A stretch of DNA of 64,000 bases from JAXGYX01 sp040772065 (GTDB taxonomy: Bacteria > Bacillota > Clostridia > Saccharofermentanales > Fastidiosipilaceae), in the NCBI GenBank assembly GCA_040772065.1, contig JAXGYX010000001.1, forward strand, positions 1,240,001 through 1,304,000. The letters run 5' to 3'. Shown here in pieces: positions 52,598 to 61,270 of the stretch. The stretch's first letter is position 1. Each line of letters starts with the position of its first letter. The position numbers were made by a program, and so were the translations under genes. Under the pieces are notes generated by a model, which saw only the letters and a list, made by a program, of their open reading frames with translations, did not search any database and was not told the DNA's origin.

Positions 52598-52623
52598 GCT
52601 ACCCGATCACATGATCAGGTAGC
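52598..52623 (+). terminator. Hairpin after the two-component system
   Basis: GCTACC/GGTAGC closes a longer near-palindromic stem (inner GATCA/TGATC). It lies 35 bases after the kinase stop. No T-tract follows; a second hairpin (CGTGTC/GACACG) follows about 25 bases later. Confidence 0.4.
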
Positions 52624-52685
52624 CTGAACGATCCCATTAAATAGCACGTGTCACTCCGGCGACACGCACGGCGGGCGGTCGGAAA

Positions 52686-53177
52686 TCACTCCCGCGCGCC
52701 CATCTCGCCGTCAATCTTCATCAGACAGACAACCTTGTCCTCACATTTGGCCAATCGATTGACCCAGTACGCGGACTGTTCTTCCTCTTCGACCTGTTCC
52801 TTGTGGAACCAAGTCAAGAACACAAGAGCCGGGAAGTCCTTGTCGCCCATGGCGATGGTGCTCAGTTCGACAAAGCGGCGGGAAATAAACTCCTCATGCG
52901 CCTGAGCGGCCTTCATCACTTCAAGCATGGACGACCAGTCGCCTTCCGGTTTCTCAATCACATCAAGTTCCACGTCGGCGTTGCGTTCATTGATATAGTT
53001 ATAGATCTTCTCCGCGTGCTCCATCTCTTCTTCATATTGTTTTTCGAACCAGTTGGCCATGCCGCCCCAGTCACGGGCATTCGCCCAAATCGCCATGTGC
53101 CTGTAAATAAAAGCGGATTGGACCTCAAGATTGTATTGCTTATTCAACTCTTTCAATAATTTATCTGACAGTTTCAT
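52686..53177 (-). CDS. Ferritin
   Basis: A 163-residue non-haem ferritin. The ferroxidase ligands fit the Ftn pattern: E in LEVQSAFIY, E-X-X-H in EEEMEHAEKI, and E/Q residues in HKEQVEEEEQS. It stores iron in a 24-subunit shell and limits oxidative damage. The promoter overlaps a palindromic operator. Ribosome site AAAGGAGA precedes the ATG. It is a single-gene unit between convergent and divergent neighbours. Confidence 0.94.
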   Translation of the reverse strand: MKLSDKLLKELNKQYNLEVQSAFIYRHMAIWANARDWGGMANWFEKQYEEEMEHAEKIYNYINERNADVELDVIEKPEGDWSSMLEVMKAAQAHEEFISRRFVELSTIAMGDKDFPALVFLTWFHKEQVEEEEQSAYWVNRLAKCEDKVVCLMKIDGEMGARE

Positions 53178-53205
53178 GTGAATCTCCTTTCAAACTGATC
53201 GCATT

Positions 53206-53243
53206 TATAAAATACATTTTATAGTTTACACCAAACGAGTCAA
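53206..53243 (-). promoter_or_regulatory. Ferritin promoter with palindromic operator
   Basis: On the minus strand TTGACT (53243-53238), 16 bases, TAAAAT (53221-53216). An 18-base inverted repeat with 8-bp arms and a 2-base centre (TATAAAAT-2-ATTTTATA, 53206-53223) covers the -10 box, the position of a PerR- or Fur-type operator. Confidence 0.6.
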
Positions 53244-53311
53244 ATGCGTTAGTAACATTTCAACCATTTATAAAATCTTATCCTAATAAGTCCCGCCTCA
53301 TTTATTCTCCA

Positions 53312-54289
53312 TTAATAGTTACCAAGATTGGTTTGAATCAACCGCACCATCGCCTCGCGCAAACCCTCCGGCGCCTTGATCTCAGCCTTATCTCCAAATT
53401 GAAACATCCAACTCAAAAAAACCGGACTTTGTGTCACATTGACGTGAATCTGAAACCGTTCGTCCATTTTTTGAAAAACAACATTCTTACCAAATCGATC
53501 CATCACCGCGTTGACCAGATCTGCGTCAAATTCCAACGTCGCCTTTACGATCATTCCACGAAACATGCCAAACGACTGTTTAACATGTTCGGCGATGTTC
53601 AACCTCTCTTTATCATAAATGTCACGCGGCTCATCGCAGATCTCAACCTTGGCCATGCGATCGACACGATAGTGAATCAAACTGTCATGTTTCGTGTTGA
53701 AACAGATCAAATAATAATTGTCATCCGCCCAACACAAAGACAGCGGCGTTTCGAGATACCGCTCGCCTTTTTTGCGATATTTGCGCCGCTTGTTCATGTC
53801 ATAATCAAAATACTTGAAGCTGATTTTACGATTTTGTCCGGTCGCCGTGTGAATCGCGTCTATATTGTAGTAAACCGACTCATTCAAGGTTTTGGGCCGA
53901 TCGGCGATATGAACCTGACGCCTCAACTCTTTCGCCCGGTGTTGACTCGTGAGCGAGGAAAGTTTCCGGATCAACTGTCTGCTCTTTTTTTCTGTGATCA
54001 GGCGAGAAGATTGAACGGCGTCGACCAACAGCTTCAACTCAGCCAGCTCAAATTCACGTTCGATGAGATGATACGCGACGTTGGTCGTCCGGCGCTTTAC
54101 GATCACCAGACCAAAATCTTCCAGTGCTTTGATATCGTCATAGATCGATTTGCGTTCCGCGCTGATCCCCAGACGATTTAATCGCTCGATCATCTCACGC
54201 ACTGTCAATCCATGTTCTTCATCTGTATATTTCTGAAGCATCCGCAATAAATGCAGCAGTTTCAATTTCTGATTCTCCGATTTGGACAT
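53312..54289 (-). CDS. WYL-domain transcriptional regulator
   Basis: A 325-residue regulator. The N-terminal winged helix-turn-helix (HGLTVREMIERLNRLGISAERKSI) is followed by the WYL domain (LETPLSLCWADDNYYLICF, residues 175-195) and a WCX-like C-terminal extension (about 235-325). WYL domains sense ligands or nucleic acids. AGAGG lies before the ATG. It is divergent from the serpin gene; whether it controls it is not known. Confidence 0.9.
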   Translation of the reverse strand: MSKSENQKLKLLHLLRMLQKYTDEEHGLTVREMIERLNRLGISAERKSIYDDIKALEDFGLVIVKRRTTNVAYHLIEREFELAELKLLVDAVQSSRLITEKKSRQLIRKLSSLTSQHRAKELRRQVHIADRPKTLNESVYYNIDAIHTATGQNRKISFKYFDYDMNKRRKYRKKGERYLETPLSLCWADDNYYLICFNTKHDSLIHYRVDRMAKVEICDEPRDIYDKERLNIAEHVKQSFGMFRGMIVKATLEFDADLVNAVMDRFGKNVVFQKMDERFQIHVNVTQSPVFLSWMFQFGDKAEIKAPEGLREAMVRLIQTNLGNY

Positions 54290-54510
54290 ATGCGCATCCT
54301 CTCAACTTCATAATCTCTTTCATTTTGTCAAAAATACACCTGACGCTCAAGTGTCAGCCGGCGACAACAGGTATTCTTCGATAATCAAAAAATCCATGTG
54401 AGGAAACGATGCGTTATAATTGTCTTATTTATTGAACGAATAATTTGATCCGGATGATCCGATCACCATAATCGGACAAGGTGCGACCGCGCATTCTTTA
54501 GGAGGATATT

Positions 54511-55764
54511 ATGAAAAAACGAATCATCGCGACTGTGTTAAGCGCGATTATCGCGACAAACGGACTGCTGGCGCTGGCCGGCTGTGAAAAGAAGGTTTCT
54601 GCTTCAACCGACTTAATGGAAGGGGTCAAGCCACGAACGGTCGGCACCGATGCCAAACTGGTGGATTCCGGCGCCACGGCGCTCGCCGACTTCTCGCTGC
54701 GGCTGTTCGGAAGCGCTTTTGATGAAGAGGGAAATATCTTGGTTTCACCGCTGTCGGCGCTGTTCGCGTTGGGCATGACAGCAAACGGAACACAAGGTGA
54801 AACCCGCGCTCAGATGGAAGACACGTTCGGACTAACCGTCGACGAGCTCAATCAATATCTGTATGTGTATATGAAATCTTTACCCAGCGAGGAACAGTAC
54901 AAATTGAGCATGGCGAACGGTATTTGGCTAAATGACAGCGCGGATTTCACAGCCAATCCGGATTTTTTGCAAACCAACGCCGACCGGTACGGCGCCGCCA
55001 TTCACAAGGCGCCATTTGACGATGAAACCAAAGATCAAATCAACGAATTTGTCAACGAAAACACCGCTGAGATGATCCCCTCGATATTGGACGATATTCA
55101 GCCGGACGAACTCATGTACCTGGTCAACGCACTGGCGTTCGAGGCGGAGTGGGCAAAAGTTTACGAAGAATTCAACGTGCGGGAAGGCGAGTTCACAAAT
55201 GCTGATGGCGAGCAAAAAATAGTGGACATGATGTACTCGCAAGAGGATCTATACATTGAGGACGAATTCGCGACCGGTTTCATCAAGCCTTATGTGGATG
55301 ACAAGTACGCCTTCGTCGCGCTGCTGCCGAATGAGGGCATTTCCGTCATGGACTACGCCTCTTCTCTCACCGGAGAAAATCTGCGGACGCTGCTCGACAA
55401 CGCCGAAGCCACCACGATCGACACCGCAATGCCGAAATTTAAAAGTGAATACAGCACGTTGCTGAATGATTCGCTACGTGATATAGGGATTATCGATCTG
55501 TTTGATGGATCAAAAGCGGATTTGTCCGAACTCGGGACCAGCAAAACGGGCAATCTGTTTGTCAACCGCGTCATCCATAAAACCTTTATCGAGGTGGATG
55601 AGCTTGGCACCAAAGCGGGCGCCGCGACCGTCGTCGGAATCGCCAAAGCAAGCTTACCGATTATCACTCACGAAGTTTATCTGAATCGTCCGTTTCTTTA
55701 TATGCTGATCGACCGTGAACATAATCTGCCGCTTTTTGTCGGCGCCGAGCTGTTTATGGAGTGA
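54511..55764 (+). CDS. Lipoprotein serpin (serine protease inhibitor)
   Basis: A 417-residue protein. The N-terminus is a signal peptide with a lipobox LALAGC (C25), so it should be anchored outside the membrane. The serpin core has the NILVSPLSALFALGM strand near 70 and a C-terminal signature NRPFLYMLIDREHNLPLFVG. The hinge EVDELGTKAGAATVVG fits the consensus of inhibitory serpins (G at P15, T at P14, small residues P12-P9). Counting on places Ala-Ser at P1-P1', suggesting an elastase- or subtilisin-like target. GGAGGATATT precedes the ATG. Confidence 0.93.
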   Translation: MKKRIIATVLSAIIATNGLLALAGCEKKVSASTDLMEGVKPRTVGTDAKLVDSGATALADFSLRLFGSAFDEEGNILVSPLSALFALGMTANGTQGETRAQMEDTFGLTVDELNQYLYVYMKSLPSEEQYKLSMANGIWLNDSADFTANPDFLQTNADRYGAAIHKAPFDDETKDQINEFVNENTAEMIPSILDDIQPDELMYLVNALAFEAEWAKVYEEFNVREGEFTNADGEQKIVDMMYSQEDLYIEDEFATGFIKPYVDDKYAFVALLPNEGISVMDYASSLTGENLRTLLDNAEATTIDTAMPKFKSEYSTLLNDSLRDIGIIDLFDGSKADLSELGTSKTGNLFVNRVIHKTFIEVDELGTKAGAATVVGIAKASLPIITHEVYLNRPFLYMLIDREHNLPLFVGAELFME

Positions 55765-55790
55765 CCGGATGTCCGGGTTGGTTTTGGCGG

Positions 55791-55820
55791 TTGACTGAAT
55801 AATGAATCTTGCCTTATAAT
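55791..55820 (+). promoter_or_regulatory. Promoter of tRNA-Ser
   Basis: TTGACT (55791-55796), 18 bases, TATAAT (55815-55820). The tRNA begins 12 bases after the -10 box. Confidence 0.8.
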
Positions 55821-55831
55821 CGACGCATTGT

Positions 55832-55922
55832 GGAAGCGTATCGAAGTGGCTGTAACGAGCCGCACTCGAAATGCGGTTGTCGGGAGACCGGCACGTGGGT
55901 TCGAATCCCACCGCTTCCGCCA
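55832..55922 (+). tRNA. tRNA-Ser (CGA)
   Basis: A 91-base class II tRNA with encoded CCA, acceptor GGAAGCG/CGCTTCC and anticodon CGA in the loop CTCGAAA. The long variable arm (TGTCGGGAGACCGGCA) is typical of serine tRNA. Bases 55862-55900 are repeated exactly at 57307-57345. Confidence 0.96.
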
Positions 55923-55934
55923 ATGCCTTTTACA

Positions 55935-55982
55935 GGAAAGGTCAAACCCTTGAAACGCAGTGTTATCAAGGGTTTTCCTTTT
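55935..55982 (+). terminator. tRNA-Ser terminator
   Basis: AAACCCTTGA (55944-55953) pairs with TCAAGGGTTT (55966-55975), extended by AGGAAA/TTTCC, then TTTTTC. Confidence 0.75.
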
Positions 55983-55989
55983 TCTAAAA

Positions 55990-56721
55990 AGTCAAGTCCC
56001 AAATGTTGGTGTAAATTCACCTTTCGGTGATGATTGCCTATGCGGCTTTTTCTAGTTCCTTGCGTAGTGCTTTTTCTTTCTCGCGCACCTACTCTTTTTG
56101 TTGGTAATAATCGTCCATGTTGAAATAGGTTTTGCCACACAGCCAAAACTCGTGCTGTTCAATGAGCAGACTGCCAAGTAATCGCTCTATGCTCCCTTCG
56201 TTGGGAAAAATTCGGATGACACGTTCTCGCCGTCTGATTTCTTCGTTCAGTCGTTCGATACTATTGGACGTTCGCAGACGTTTACGATACTTCTCGGGTA
56301 AACTGAAGATGGCAGTGATGTCAGCAAATCACTTATCAAGTATCTCAATGGCTTTAGGCGCGACCACTTTCAAATGATCGAATAAGGCGTCACGGCGGCG
56401 ATATGCTTCCTGCAACTCAGGACTGTTGTAGAGATCGTTTAGTCGACTATGGACCGCTTTCTTTTCCTTTCTGGGCACTTTATCCGGAAGGTTTCGAGAA
56501 AAATGAGTTTGACACCGCTGACAGATCACATCGGGAAACAGGTCGTTGATTGCTTGGACCAAGCCACTGTGATCGTCAGAGGTAACGAGATAAACGCCGC
56601 GAAGGCTGCGCTGTTGCAATGATTTAAAGAAGTTTTTCCCGCTGATATAGCTTTCAGTATTACCGGCCTGCAAGCCCAATGCCTCTCGCTTACCACTTGA
56701 ATTCACTATCTTTGTTCGCAA
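55990..56721 (-). pseudogene. IS256 (mutator)-family transposase remnant
   Basis: The minus strand encodes the C-terminal half of a mutator-type transposase: SSGKREALGLQAGNTESY, VYLVTSDDHSGLVQAI, CQRCQTHFSRNL, then after an in-frame TGA (following EILDK) the typical LPEKYRKRLRTSNSIERLNE and RRRERVIRIFPNE, with another stop before VREKEKALRK. The N-terminal half is missing. The sequence near 55990-56020 (GTCAAGTCCCAAATGTTGGT) looks like an IS256-type terminal repeat. The element is clearly inactive. Confidence 0.85.
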
Positions 56722-56852
56722 ATTGCGTTTTAGATCTCTTTTCTCTCATCTTTAGTTAACAGAGAGCCAAATATTGCTCTTGGAAATTGAAATATAATCC
56801 TATTCTCTCGACATCTATTTTAGTTTAGATTGATAAAATGAAATAACAGATT
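56722..56852. other. AT-rich spacer in decayed island
   Basis: No gene, tRNA or clear structure is seen; the stretch joins the transposase remnant to the Fic remnant. Confidence 0.4.
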
Positions 56853-57020
56853 ATTGAAATACAAAGGACGGCAACTGCACTTGAACCGACGTTTAACACA
56901 GTTTTCGGCGCAGTAAACCGATTGATGGAGGCCGGTATTCTCACTCAAACGAATGGTGCAAATAGGAACAGGACGTTTTCCTACACAGCTTATCTGGAAA
57001 TTCTGCGTAGTGGAACGTAG
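56853..57020 (+). pseudogene. Fic-family protein, C-terminal remnant
   Basis: Fifty-five codons ending at TAG 57018 encode a winged-helix tail: VFGAVNRLMEAGILTQTNGA, then NRNRTFSYTAYLEILRSGT. This matches the C-terminus of Fic/DOC AMP-transferases (pattern RNR.F.Y..YL.IL..GT). The frame has no start and is stopped upstream; the catalytic HPFxxGNGR part is absent. Confidence 0.65.
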
Positions 57021-57076
57021 AAGAAACCGTTTGTTTTTGACGCTGCGACAAGGCTTGTCGTGATATGGAAATATCG

Positions 57077-57303
57077 CTATTGGAAAACGGCGATTTTTCC
57101 TTTCAAATGCTGGACGCTAATGACCGCTGCTTTCTCCGAGTGGGATATATCGGTAAGACCGGCCAGTTTTGAAGCGTTGACGCGGTTATGCCCCGCGAGA
57201 ATCTCCAGCGTACTTTTCGCGTCCTTGAAAAGATTTGTCCGTTCATTGCATATGGTAAGCAATATCCCCTCAACAACAATATCGCATTGACAAATTCGCT
57301 CCA
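57077..57303 (-). pseudogene. ParA/ParB-like partition gene remnant
   Basis: The minus-strand frame reads DIVVEGILLTICNERTNLFK, similar to the late part of ParA ATPases (IEGILLTM.D.RTN), and continues directly into LEILAGHNRVNASKLAGLTD, similar to the GHNR motif of ParB. Two partition proteins thus appear joined by a deletion. The frame runs into the tRNA fragment at 57307 and has no credible start. Confidence 0.5.
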
Positions 57304-57306
57304 AAA

Positions 57307-57345
57307 GCACTCGAAATGCGGTTGTCGGGAGACCGGCACGTGGGT
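57307..57345 (+). repeat. 39-bp exact copy of tRNA-Ser segment
   Basis: Identical to 55862-55900 (anticodon loop to T arm). With the tRNA it brackets 1.4 kb of degraded mobile DNA, as the two attachment sites of an element inserted at a tRNA would. Confidence 0.85.
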
Positions 57346-57362
57346 GTAAAACCTGTACCATC

Positions 57363-57392
57363 AAAAAAACAGTGCTTGAAAGCAAGCTGTTT
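57363..57392 (-). terminator. Terminator candidate after the GPH transporter gene
   Basis: On the minus strand AAACAG/CTGTTT with inner CTTG/CAAG pairs is followed by seven T residues. It lies 150 bases after the transporter stop. Confidence 0.55.
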
Positions 57393-57448
57393 CTTCGTCA
57401 ATTCACATAATATCAAACCTTCACCTGCCTATTGACGACCCGCAAACG

Positions 57449-57481
57449 AAAGAACGCCGCCCACGAGGAGCGACGCTCTTT
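57449..57481 (-). terminator. Hairpin after the GPH transporter gene
   Basis: A 12-bp stem (57470-57481 with 57449-57460, two G-U pairs) and a 9-base loop, followed on the minus strand by a CGTTTG stretch. Confidence 0.5.
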
Positions 57482-57543
57482 CACTATTTACCGTTACAAA
57501 ATGATTTGTAAATCAACGGTCACATATGACAATCAGTTGGATA

Positions 57544-59106
57544 TCATTCCGCCACATCATAATGTCCGCGCGATTTCAGATCAGCGATGATCTGACCATG
57601 CAGCTTCTCGTCCAATTTATAGAAGAGGAATAGCACAAATCCAATCGCAGCCAGGATAGCCGGAACAAGATTCATGACGATATTCATGGCGCTGAGGGCT
57701 CCGACGGTCTGTTGCGGAGAGTTGGCCACATAGCCACGGGCGGCCAGCATGGAGAGCAGCAGGGTCGGCGCCAGCGCGCCACCGAGTTTCAGCATGAAGC
57801 TTGTGCCCGATGAGCATAGGCCGTCAGCACGCAGCCCAGTCTTCCATTGACCATAATCCGCGGTGTCGCCGATGATGCCGTACAGCAATGCGGTAATGGC
57901 GCCATTGGTGATAGCGGTCGACAACAAGATGACCATGTAAACGGTTGGCGTTGTGCGCTCCGGTGTCAGGACAAAGAGCACTGCGTTTTGAATGACGGAG
58001 ACCAAGTAGCAAAACAACAGCGCGCCACGTTTCCCCTTGAAGAGTTTAACCAGATAAATGCTAAAGAAAGCGGCGACGGCGGTAACGATCCCGGTGGCTG
58101 TCGCATAGAACGTGAAGAGTGCGGGATCACCCCAGACATAGGTGAAATAATACATGCCCACAGTCATTCTGCCGTAGTTGAGGAATCCATAAATCAGGAA
58201 GGCAAAACTGACAATCAACAGCGGTGGATTTTTTGCGAAAAGATTCAGCATGTCTTTGGCGTGGAATTTTTGCGCCGGCGGCGGTTTGATCGCTTCTTTG
58301 GTACCAAGAATGCTCGTAAAAACAAAGGGTATGGCCAGAGCGCAAACAATCAACGCGGCCAAAACATAGCCACGGACGCTATTTCCTTCGGAACCACTAA
58401 ATTTGGTGACCAGCGGCAAGAACATGGCGACAGCGGCCGAGGATGCCAGTGCTGAAATCATAATACGATAGCTCGCGAACGAGGCTCTCTCCCTTGGATA
58501 AGGGCTAATCACGCCATTCAGCGCTGAGAAAGGGATATTCCATGAAGTCGAGGCCACGACAGTAAACATATAGAGAATGGCGCTATAAGCGGTCCTCGCC
58601 CCAACGCTCCAATCCGGATGTGCCCAAAACAACAACACCACCATCGGCAACAGGGCAATACTGCCTCCCAACATCCAAGGGCGGTATCTTCCCATTTTAG
58701 TTTTTGTGCGGTCCGCCAAAGAGCCGATGATCGGATCATTGACCGCGTCCCAGATTCTGCTAATCAGAAAGACAACGGATACGGCGGCGGCCGGAACCAG
58801 CGCGACGTCAGTCATGAAAAATGCTAGAAATGAGCTAACCAACATCCACGGTAGATTGTATACCATTTCACCGCTGCCGAAAGCCAGCTTCCGGGCCACA
58901 CCCTTGCCTCCATAATACAATTGCTTATCTGTTTCCAGTTTGACGGATTCTTTAGCATCAATCGTGCCGGTCTTCTGTTTATCCACAGTATTCACCTTGC
59001 CCGCCTTTGATGAGCGGTCATCCTTTCCTTCTATAATGTTTACCAGTGTCGGCTGCATACTCGTTCGATCAGCTGTCTGATCCTCTTTCACGTTTGTCCG
59101 GATCAT
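57544..59106 (-). CDS. GPH-family sugar/cation symporter
   Basis: A 520-residue transporter with about 12 hydrophobic helices. After a ~65-residue hydrophilic N-terminus comes GVARKLAFGSGEMVYNLPWM and the GPH signature DAVNDPIIGSLADRTKTKMGRYRPWML. MelB, GusB and XynB-type permeases share this pattern and import sugars or glycosides with H+ or Na+. The start ATG is in the loop of a perfect 16-base palindrome and lacks a ribosome site; Met17 is an alternative. It is the last gene of the transketolase operon. Confidence 0.9.
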   Translation of the reverse strand: MIRTNVKEDQTADRTSMQPTLVNIIEGKDDRSSKAGKVNTVDKQKTGTIDAKESVKLETDKQLYYGGKGVARKLAFGSGEMVYNLPWMLVSSFLAFFMTDVALVPAAAVSVVFLISRIWDAVNDPIIGSLADRTKTKMGRYRPWMLGGSIALLPMVVLLFWAHPDWSVGARTAYSAILYMFTVVASTSWNIPFSALNGVISPYPRERASFASYRIMISALASSAAVAMFLPLVTKFSGSEGNSVRGYVLAALIVCALAIPFVFTSILGTKEAIKPPPAQKFHAKDMLNLFAKNPPLLIVSFAFLIYGFLNYGRMTVGMYYFTYVWGDPALFTFYATATGIVTAVAAFFSIYLVKLFKGKRGALLFCYLVSVIQNAVLFVLTPERTTPTVYMVILLSTAITNGAITALLYGIIGDTADYGQWKTGLRADGLCSSGTSFMLKLGGALAPTLLLSMLAARGYVANSPQQTVGALSAMNIVMNLVPAILAAIGFVLFLFYKLDEKLHGQIIADLKSRGHYDVAE

Positions 59107-59113
59107 GATCCGG
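59098..59113 (-). promoter_or_regulatory. Palindrome around the transporter start codon
   Basis: CCGGATCATGATCCGG is a perfect 16-base palindrome. In mRNA it can fold as a 6-bp stem whose loop CAUG shows the start codon. Confidence 0.5.
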
Positions 59114-59131
59114 CGCGATGGCTTTGAAAGA

Positions 59132-60184
59132 TCATTCGTCCATCTTAATTAGGATCTTCACCTGTTTGTTCTCGTACAGATCGGAAAAAGCTTTGTCATA
59201 TTCACTTAGCGGATAGACTTTTTGAATCAGTGAATCCATGTCCATGCGAGGCAACAGCCTGATCGCCTTGGGAAACATGCCGGCGCCCATGATCACACCA
59301 TGCAGGTGCTTTTGGTCCCAATAGAAATCACTGTGCAGGTTGACCGGAAGAATTGGATCCCGCCCATACATCGCGAAGAACACGCCGTTTCCGTCTCGCT
59401 TGATTAGTTGAAGCGCCAGCTTGGCCGCTTCGGTGGAGCCGGTTCCTTCCAACACGCAGTCATATTGACCGCCGGCGGCCTCGATTGCCTGTTCCACCAC
59501 ACCGTCAATGCGGGAATCAAACGTGTGATCCGCACCTAATTTAAGAGCCAAGTCACGTTTATCCTCAACCAGATCAAACACTGTGATCGTCGAAGCGCCG
59601 GACAGCCGCGCCAGTTGTACAAGCATCAGACCCAGGCCACCCGCACCCATGATCGCCACCGATTTGCCAAAACTGATTTTTGCCTGTTCGGCCGCGGCCA
59701 GCGCGATGGTCAACGGCTCAATCAAAGCGGCCGACTTGAGGTCATAGTCCGCCGGCAGCTTATGCACCTGCGTGACATGGTAGACCGCGTATTCAGCAAA
59801 TCCGTTCATGCAATACTGCATGTTGACGCAGAGATTCTCTTTGCCGCCGCGGCAGTTGTCACAGCTGTAGCAATACCTGGCGTAATTGGCGACCACCTTG
59901 TCACCTGCCTTATATCCTAGAGCTTCCGCTTTGGAGCCGACCTTGTCGATGACCCCGGAAAGCTCATGTCCAAAAGACATCGGCAGCATTGCTTTTGTGG
60001 TTTCCTCAAAGGCTCCCAAATGACCGGTCAGCGTATGAGTGTCGGATCCGCAAATTGATGAATAGACTATTTTGACCCTAATTTCATCATCTGCCGGTTC
60101 CGGCATGGGAACATCCTGTTTATCGACGGTTCCCATTGTGTTTTTTTCAAAATCACGAACCGAGGTGATAAATAACTGTTGCAT
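59132..60184 (-). CDS. Zinc-dependent medium-chain alcohol/polyol dehydrogenase
   Basis: A 350-residue medium-chain dehydrogenase. Catalytic zinc ligands: C45 (SSICGSDTH), His in FGHELSG; structural zinc site CYSCDNCRGGKENLC. NAD-binding fold GAGGLGLMLVQLAR with a following DLVED acidic residue, so NAD is likely. It resembles sorbitol/threonine/galactitol dehydrogenases. It should oxidise a polyol or secondary alcohol or run in reverse. It is separated from tktC by a strong hairpin and 117 bases, and precedes the transporter by 25 bases. Confidence 0.9.
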   Translation of the reverse strand: MQQLFITSVRDFEKNTMGTVDKQDVPMPEPADDEIRVKIVYSSICGSDTHTLTGHLGAFEETTKAMLPMSFGHELSGVIDKVGSKAEALGYKAGDKVVANYARYCYSCDNCRGGKENLCVNMQYCMNGFAEYAVYHVTQVHKLPADYDLKSAALIEPLTIALAAAEQAKISFGKSVAIMGAGGLGLMLVQLARLSGASTITVFDLVEDKRDLALKLGADHTFDSRIDGVVEQAIEAAGGQYDCVLEGTGSTEAAKLALQLIKRDGNGVFFAMYGRDPILPVNLHSDFYWDQKHLHGVIMGAGMFPKAIRLLPRMDMDSLIQKVYPLSEYDKAFSDLYENKQVKILIKMDE

Positions 60185-60210
60185 TTCTTATCCTTCCAGA
60201 AAGTACGCAA

Positions 60211-60240
60211 GTGGCTCCGTCACTCATGTGGCGGAGCCAC
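60211..60240 (-). promoter_or_regulatory. Strong hairpin inside the operon (tktC / dehydrogenase)
   Basis: A 13-bp stem (60211-60223 with 60228-60240, one U-G pair) and 4-base loop without T-tract. It probably stabilises or sets processing of the operon mRNA. Confidence 0.55.
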
Positions 60241-60301
60241 CATCCGATGAAACTATTCGTGTCTCGCCTGTCACGATCAACACAGTGGCGATTAATCTGA
60301 A

Positions 60302-61270
60302 TTACTTAAGCATTTCAAGAGCGCTTTTAGTGATGCCGGTCGTGTCCATTCCATAGAACGGATACAGTTCCTCTGGATAACCAAAGTCAACAAAAGTGTC
60401 CGGAATACCGATTTTCTTCAACTCGGCAAAAACGCCATTCGCAAGCAAGGTGTCGGCCACGATGCTGCCCAGGCCACCATTGATGTTGTGATCTTCGACG
60501 GTGATGATCTTACCGGACTTGGCCGCTTTCAGCACCGCTTCCACATCGATCGGTTTGATTGTGTGCATGTCGATGACACCGACATCATATCCGGCTTCAT
60601 GCAGCGCTTCCGCCGCCTTGACAGACGGATAGACGCCGACACCGGTCGCAATGATTGTTAAATCCTTGCCTTCTTTGATCTCAATGGCTTTCCCAATCTC
60701 ATAGTCGTACTCAAAGTCTACGGGATAAACCGAGGGTTCCTCACCACGCGGGATGCGGATGTAGATTGGACCCGGATAGTCAATGGAAGCGTTGATCAGC
60801 TTAATTGCCTGACCCGCGTCGCAAGGCGCGACCATGGTCATGTTGGGTAGCGAGTTCATAACCGCGAATTCAATAATCGTATTGTGAGTTGGACCATAGC
60901 CGGATGACACGCCCGCGTGGGTGCCGATCAGTCTAACCGGAAAATCGTTATAGCAGACGTCATTATGAATCTGGTCGAGAGCACGGACACAGAGGAACGG
61001 ACCAAAGGTCTGCGCGAAAGGAATATAGCCCATTTTCGCCATGCCCGCCGCAGCGGTGACCATGTTCATTTCCTGAATGCCAACGTCGAATACTCTGTCG
61101 GGATATTTTTTTGAGATGGCCGCCAGGCGGTTGCCTGTACCTGTGCCGTCGGTATTGATATAAGCGACTTTGGGGTTTGCTTCCACTTGGTCAAGGATCG
61201 CTCTCGTGACCGAACCCTTAGCGTCAAACATAGCTCCCATATCACCACAACAAAATGTAAAACCGCCCAT
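60302..61270 (-). CDS. Transketolase, C-terminal subunit
   Basis: A 322-residue protein with the pyrimidine-binding and C-terminal domains of transketolase (VGIQEMNMVTAAAGMA, GTHAGVSSGYGPTHN, TVEDHNINGGLGSIVADTL). The catalytic Glu of the TPP-activating site is in GIQEMN. It forms one enzyme with the N-terminal subunit, whose stop overlaps this start by one base. It transfers a two-carbon ketol unit from ketose to aldose; because no sugar-phosphate enzyme is adjacent, the substrate may be unusual. Confidence 0.93.
   Translation of the reverse strand: MGGFTFCCGDMGAMFDAKGSVTRAILDQVEANPKVAYINTDGTGTGNRLAAISKKYPDRVFDVGIQEMNMVTAAAGMAKMGYIPFAQTFGPFLCVRALDQIHNDVCYNDFPVRLIGTHAGVSSGYGPTHNTIIEFAVMNSLPNMTMVAPCDAGQAIKLINASIDYPGPIYIRIPRGEEPSVYPVDFEYDYEIGKAIEIKEGKDLTIIATGVGVYPSVKAAEALHEAGYDVGVIDMHTIKPIDVEAVLKAAKSGKIITVEDHNINGGLGSIVADTLLANGVFAELKKIGIPDTFVDFGYPEELYPFYGMDTTGITKSALEMLK

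Noticed and set aside
57060..57290. 76-codon plus-strand frame in the decayed island
   Set aside because: Opposite the partition-gene remnant; no ribosome site or family match.
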